Source of the DNA: JAZKAD01 sp040389305
Lineage (GTDB): Bacteria; Pseudomonadota; Alphaproteobacteria; Rickettsiales; Rickettsiaceae
Direction of reading: 5' to 3'
Assembly (NCBI GenBank): GCA_040389305.1
Contig: JAZKAD010000053.1
Span: 1 to 57,205 of the forward strand
Length of the DNA: 57,205 bases
This document shows positions 53,647-57,205 of the stretch, piece by piece (the first letter of the stretch is position 1; the number at the start of each line of letters is the position of its first letter). The notes under the pieces are model-generated. The model saw nothing but the letters and a program-made list of their open reading frames with translations. It did no database searches and was not told the DNA's origin. A program made the position numbers and the translations under genes.

Positions 53647-54524
53647 TTTGGCGTCTCATTTGTGCGGCTCAATATAAGTATTAAGTCGTCCATTGTGTAA
53701 AATATTTTATTACTTTGTAATATATTATTGACTAATTCCAGTAACTTTGGATTTTTATAGCTAACAGGAACGCCTATATTGTCTAGATAATCTTTATATG
53801 CGTAATTAATCAAGGGCAATTTGTATTCTGGATGATCTAGAAAAATTGCAACTGCGTCCATTTCGTCTGTAAGGTATCCGGCGGATTGATTTGCTAAAAC
53901 TTGTTTAGTAGTGTCTGGATCATTATGTTTACTAGCGTTTGGCAAAATTTTATCTGCTATTTCTTTGTATGAACTATCGGCCAAAAGTCCAATAGGATAC
54001 TTAGGACCGTTGAATATGGCACCTAAGGTATACAGCCCTTCGGATTGGGCTTTTGCAATAAATTGCCTATTTAATACAAACACAGGGCGTACACTCGAAT
54101 ATGGCCTACTAAACATTACCTTCATTGAGCGCATGGGAGTTATACTAACATATGATATCGCGAGGTCTGTGTTACCATCCGCAACATCTTGAACTGTGTC
54201 ATCCCAGGAAGCATGAGGTTGAACAAGCTCTAGTTCTACGTGGAGTTCGTGAGCAATAAGGCGAGCTAGATCTATGTCTATTCCTACTAATTTACCATTC
54301 TTGTCTTTGGAGAAAAAAGGCTTTTGTTCTGAGGTGGGTAGCCCTACTATTAATTTACCACGCTTCATGATCTCGTCTACGTCAGCTTGTGCTATAAACG
54401 GAAATAAGATAGTTGGGATTACTATAAGCAGCAGTATGCCTTTTGCACGTTGTAATGAAGGTATGGCAAAAAGTGATAACGATTCTTTTACGAAGGTAGA
54501 GATTGCGGTCGTATTTCTATTCAT
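53643..54524 (-). CDS. Periplasmic amino-acid-binding protein (SBP family 3)
   Basis: This 293-residue protein has a long N-terminal leader ending in LLLIVIPTILFPFIAQA and then the family 3 pattern. RGKLIVGLPTSEQKPFFSKD is followed by GKLVGIDIDLARLIAHEL and DTVQDVADGNTDLAISYVSIT. It binds a polar amino acid or similar ligand in the periplasm. Usually such proteins feed an ABC transporter; here the next gene, overlapping by four bases, is a secondary symporter and no ABC permease is nearby. A coupled binding-protein/symporter pair is inferred. Confidence 0.85.
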   Translation of the reverse strand: MNRNTTAISTFVKESLSLFAIPSLQRAKGILLLIVIPTILFPFIAQADVDEIMKRGKLIVGLPTSEQKPFFSKDKNGKLVGIDIDLARLIAHELHVELELVQPHASWDDTVQDVADGNTDLAISYVSITPMRSMKVMFSRPYSSVRPVFVLNRQFIAKAQSEGLYTLGAIFNGPKYPIGLLADSSYKEIADKILPNASKHNDPDTTKQVLANQSAGYLTDEMDAVAIFLDHPEYKLPLINYAYKDYLDNIGVPVSYKNPKLLELVNNILQSNKIFYTMDDLILILSRTNETPK

Positions 54525-54737
54525 TCACAAGCTTCTTTAGTTGATTTAATATTCTTTTGCTAATCCATTGGTATCAGTACTAGTATCCGCCATTGCTAAG
54601 GGCATTGTAACGACAGACCTTTGCCTTGAGAAGAAGAGCAAAGTATTTTATATGACATTTAGAGGGGGAGTGATATTTATACAAAGGTTGTAAATATTTA
54701 CTTGCAACGTGCTTTTCTATCTGATATATCCATTCTT

Positions 54738-54827
54738 GGATGGGTGTCCGAGTGGTTTAAGGAATCAGTCTTGAAAACTGACGTGCAGGCAACTGTACCG
54801 TGGGTTCGAATCCCACCCCATCCGCCA
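54738..54827 (+). tRNA. tRNA-Ser (TGA), likely integration site
   Basis: This is a class II tRNA with acceptor GGATGGG/CCCATCC, anticodon loop CTTGAAA (TGA), a variable arm (GTGCAGGCAACTGTAC), T-arm GGGTTCGAATCCC and encoded CCA. The integrase that follows on the same strand suggests that its 3' end is the attachment core. The second copy of the core would lie beyond the right edge of the window. Confidence 0.95.
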
Positions 54828-54938
54828 CTTTCCTCTCTCAAGCAGTCCTATCAAGTCCATCTAAACCCAGTCAAATCCGGTCTTCCAATATAAACCTAGT
54901 CCAATATCATCCAGCAAAATTTCATTGCACCTAGGTCT

Positions 54939-54994
54939 ATTTGGGGGTATCATTGGGGGTACTGTTTAGTAATGAGAATACGATACCCCCAAAT
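54939..54994 (+). repeat. Three copies of a 9-mer at the integrase start (13-bp inverted repeat)
   Basis: TTGGGGGTA occurs at 54941-54949 and 54953-54961, and inverted at 54984-54992. The outer copies extend to a perfect 13-bp inverted repeat (54939-54951 with 54982-54994) that covers the likely integrase start codon. These could be integrase arm-binding sites or an autoregulatory operator. Confidence 0.8.
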
Positions 54995-56168
54995 GGCGTT
55001 GACAGACATAATGATAAGAAATGCAAAGCCAAAAGAGAAAGAGTATAAACTTTCTGATTCAGGTGGTTTGTATGCTTTAGTTAAAACCAATGGTACAAAA
55101 TGTTGGAGGCTAAAGTATAGAATTGCAGGCAAAGAAAAAGTTCTATCTATTGGAACATATCCGATTGTTACATTATCCACTGCTCGTGATAAAGCCCTCA
55201 AGGCAAAAGAGATGCTTTTAAATAATCTTGATCCATCCCAATCTAAAAAAGAAGAGAAGCAGAAGTTACTGGCTAGCGCAATAAATTCTTTCGAGTCAGT
55301 GGCGAGATCCTGGCACAATAATCAAAAGCAAAGATGGACCGAAAGGCATGCATCTTATGTACTGAGGCGTATAGAAGCTGATATATTCCCAAAGCTAGGC
55401 TTTAGAGCTATTGAATTCATTACAGCCCCAGAGTTACTTGAAGTATTGAGAGCAATAGAAGCTAGAGATGCAATTGATATAGCACATAGAGCGCTTCAAA
55501 TTTGCTCACAAATATTTAGATATGCAATTGCAACTGGTAAGGCCGAAAGAGATATTGCGGCTGATCTTAGAGGGGCGCTGAAAACTCGTAAAAAAGAGAA
55601 TTACTCAAGGCTAGCTGCGAATGATTTGCCTGAGTTTCTCTCGAAGTTGGAAGAATATGACGGTGACTTACAAACTAAACTAGCGCTGAAGTTTTTGATT
55701 CTAACTTTTGTTAGAAGCGCTGAAGTCAGAGGTGCAAAGTGGTCTGAGATATGTTTTGATAAAAAAGAATGGCGCATACCAGCGGAGAGGATGAAGATGC
55801 GTAGCCCACATATTGTACCATTATCAAGTCACACTATGACCCCGCTCAAAGAACTGCATTTACTCACTGGCGGATATGAACATCTCTTCCCAAATCGCAA
55901 CAAACCAATTACCTTCATCAGCGAAAATACCATGCTTTATGCTATTTACAGAATGGGTTACCACTCACGTACAACAGCTCATGGATTCAGAGCAACAGCT
56001 TCAACTATTCTAAATGAGCATGGATTTAGCTCTGACGTTATAGAAAGGCAGCTTGCTCACGCAGAGCGAAACAAAGTCAGAGCAAGTTGTAACCATGCTG
56101 AGTACTTACCTGAACGCAAAAAGATGATGCAGTGGTGGGGTGATTATTTGGATGATTGCTGTAAATAA
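54993..56168 (+). CDS. int: P4-type tyrosine integrase
   Basis: This 391-residue protein has the N-terminal arm-binding domain of P4-family integrases (MALTDIMIRNAKPKEKEYKL, DSGGLYALV; DUF4102 type). The catalytic residues follow: Arg in FVRSAEVRGAKW, HGFR in TTAHGFRATAST, a His in QLAHAE, and the nucleophile Tyr in NHAEYLPERKKMMQWW. The family inserts islands and phages into tRNA 3' ends, here tRNA-Ser. The ATG at 54993 matches the family start and lies within the inverted repeat; an ATG at 54972 would add seven unusual residues. The gene appears intact. Confidence 0.93.
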   Translation: MALTDIMIRNAKPKEKEYKLSDSGGLYALVKTNGTKCWRLKYRIAGKEKVLSIGTYPIVTLSTARDKALKAKEMLLNNLDPSQSKKEEKQKLLASAINSFESVARSWHNNQKQRWTERHASYVLRRIEADIFPKLGFRAIEFITAPELLEVLRAIEARDAIDIAHRALQICSQIFRYAIATGKAERDIAADLRGALKTRKKENYSRLAANDLPEFLSKLEEYDGDLQTKLALKFLILTFVRSAEVRGAKWSEICFDKKEWRIPAERMKMRSPHIVPLSSHTMTPLKELHLLTGGYEHLFPNRNKPITFISENTMLYAIYRMGYHSRTTAHGFRATASTILNEHGFSSDVIERQLAHAERNKVRASCNHAEYLPERKKMMQWWGDYLDDCCK

Positions 56169-56190
56169 TAACATCTGACGATTTATCTAG

Positions 56191-56219
56191 TTGCCAAAAT
56201 CGTCAAAATTGCCAAAATC
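56191..56219 (+). repeat. 11-bp direct repeat downstream of int
   Basis: TTGCCAAAATC occurs at 56191-56201 and again at 56209-56219, spaced by 18 bases. It lies between int and the AlpA-like gene, and might be an operator or a recombinase arm site. Confidence 0.6.
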
Positions 56220-56345
56220 CCACGATCTTCTAAACTAAATTGTATCCTTATAAAACGATATTATGATTTATTTTTATTTTAATAGCGCACTTATGCATTG
56301 ACTATATTCAATGACAAATCGCGTATTTTTCAAAACTGGATTATC

Positions 56346-56579
56346 ATGAAATTATTGGGTGCTACAGATTTAGCTAAGAGGTGGAATTATACCAAACAAG
56401 GCGTACACCTGAAAATAAAACAGGATAAGAATTTCCCAAAACCTGTAGGGGTTATTAATGGCAAGATATTGGTATTTTTAGAAGAAGAAATTATGTGTTA
56501 TGAACAAACCAGAAAAGAGCTACTAAATTCCAAATACAAACACTGGTACGCACATAGAAGGTGGCTATTTAAAGAGTAA
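56346..56579 (+). CDS. AlpA-like small DNA-binding regulator/excisionase
   Basis: This 77-residue protein contains a short winged-helix or MerR-like HTH: LLGATDLAKRWNYTKQGVHLKI, then FPKPVGVINGKILVFLEEEI. That pattern is typical of AlpA or phage excisionase-type regulators next to P4-type integrases. The ATG at 56346 starts just before the HTH; an upstream ATG would add 16 residues without a match. It probably controls int or excision. Confidence 0.65.
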   Translation: MKLLGATDLAKRWNYTKQGVHLKIKQDKNFPKPVGVINGKILVFLEEEIMCYEQTRKELLNSKYKHWYAHRRWLFKE

Positions 56580-56683
56580 TATTTTTGCACTGGGCTGCAT
56601 AACATTGTATCAGACATATCAGTAATTTACAAAATACAGAAAATGTACTACATCTTGGTTAAATAAGTAACCAGGAATTTGAT

Positions 56684-57157
56684 ATGTCTAATGCGTCTAA
56701 AAAAGATGCGAGTGCAACAGATGTAGCTGCACAAGAAGCAAGGACTAAGCATAGCAAGGTACTAGAAAACTGTAATGAAGATATGTCTCCCGAGACTTAT
56801 GTAGATCCTATAAGAGACCCGTACTATTACCTAAAAGATAAAATAAATCTCTTGCTTAATGGTGACGGGATAGCAATAGAATATACAAATAAAGTCGATT
56901 TAGATTACTACTGTCAGATGTGGCGTTGGGACGCGGTTACAGCTATATCGCTATCTTTAGGACAGAGTCCATGGAAAATTACCAGACTTTGGCATCGCTT
57001 TTCCCGGGAATTTAGGCAGGAATATGAGCAACGCACTGTGCTACTCAAAGAAGCTATTAAGTATAAACATATTCCGTACGATGCAGAGCAATATATGTCA
57101 TGCAAGCTTTTTCCTCGTGTTCGTAATGTAGTAAGGCCACTAAACTTTATAAAATAG
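56684..57157 (+). CDS. Unknown cargo protein of the integrated element
   Basis: This 157-residue protein is not recognised. The first 30 residues are polar and probably unstructured (SNASKKDASATDVAAQEART). The rest is aromatic-rich, with YYYLKDKINLLLNG and YYCQMWRWDAVTAISLSLGQ, the latter resembling a start segment often seen in P4-type island proteins. It has no signal or membrane segment. It follows the regulator on the same strand and is the last feature before the window edge. Confidence 0.6.
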   Translation: MSNASKKDASATDVAAQEARTKHSKVLENCNEDMSPETYVDPIRDPYYYLKDKINLLLNGDGIAIEYTNKVDLDYYCQMWRWDAVTAISLSLGQSPWKITRLWHRFSREFRQEYEQRTVLLKEAIKYKHIPYDAEQYMSCKLFPRVRNVVRPLNFIK

Positions 57158-57205
57158 ACTTCTTGCATAACCTAATACATTAGCTAATATGGTTAAATTT
57201 TACAA

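Overview
The window reads as a piece of a draft genome of an obligate intracellular alphaproteobacterium of the order Rickettsiales. The evidence is the virB3-virB4-virB6 x4 run (the rvh type IV secretion layout typical of Rickettsiales), the AT-rich DNA, and the Rickettsiales-like versions of recN, xseA, ffs-dnaX-ybaB-recR, secA and nuoABC. Four runs of N mark scaffold gaps (15361-15370, 45609-45618, 46150-46171, 53337-53346), each inside a coding sequence. Directly after the first gap stands the telomere repeat of spirotrich ciliates, (C4A4)2C4, followed by about 105 bases of very AT-rich DNA. I infer a symbiont of a Euplotes- or Oxytricha-like ciliate whose scaffold picked up host DNA. A family-level placement such as Midichloriaceae is only a guess.

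Layout. 1-7160: a large transporter/acyltransferase/acyl-ACP synthetase fusion, iscX, a D,D-carboxypeptidase and a Bcr/CflA-type drug exporter. 7221-20433: tandem hairpins, then the compact same-strand type IV secretion operon virB3, virB4 and four large virB6 paralogues, the third broken by the gap with ciliate-like DNA. 20503-23105: a GNAT acetyltransferase, rpoH, greA and a dolichol-kinase-like membrane protein. 23221-25630: a GC-richer island bounded by direct copies of an IS110-family transposase 3' end. It carries a 459-residue protein with the motif set of cholera-toxin-type ADP-ribosyltransferases and an unknown 152-residue partner. 25746-36351: tRNA-Leu, mgtE, a patatin lipoprotein, ferredoxin, recN, xseA, the 4.5S SRP RNA, dnaX (split by a frame change), ybaB, recR, a tRNA with anticodon CAT, and scoAB. 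36510-40908: secA and nuoA (frameshifted), nuoB, nuoC. 40924-46533: a minus-strand lipase, two trypsin-like proteases and a ddl-ftsQ fusion, plus a divergent RDD membrane protein. 46588-54524: uvrA, metG, a XerD-type recombinase, tRNA-Cys, and an amino-acid symporter coupled to a periplasmic binding protein. 54738-end: tRNA-Ser, a P4-type integrase, an AlpA-like regulator and an unknown gene, which is the left end of an integrated element.

How the parts fit. Most genes are housekeeping: DNA repair, SRP/Sec export, complex I, envelope synthesis and host-phospholipid scavenging. Around them are host-interaction candidates: the secretion channel, the ADP-ribosyltransferase-like protein, the lipase, the patatin phospholipase and the exported proteases. 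The points I rate most worth checking are the ADP-ribosyltransferase island, the ciliate telomere in the scaffold, and +1 frame breaks in dnaX and nuoA that fall at an identical AGG-CGA codon pair.
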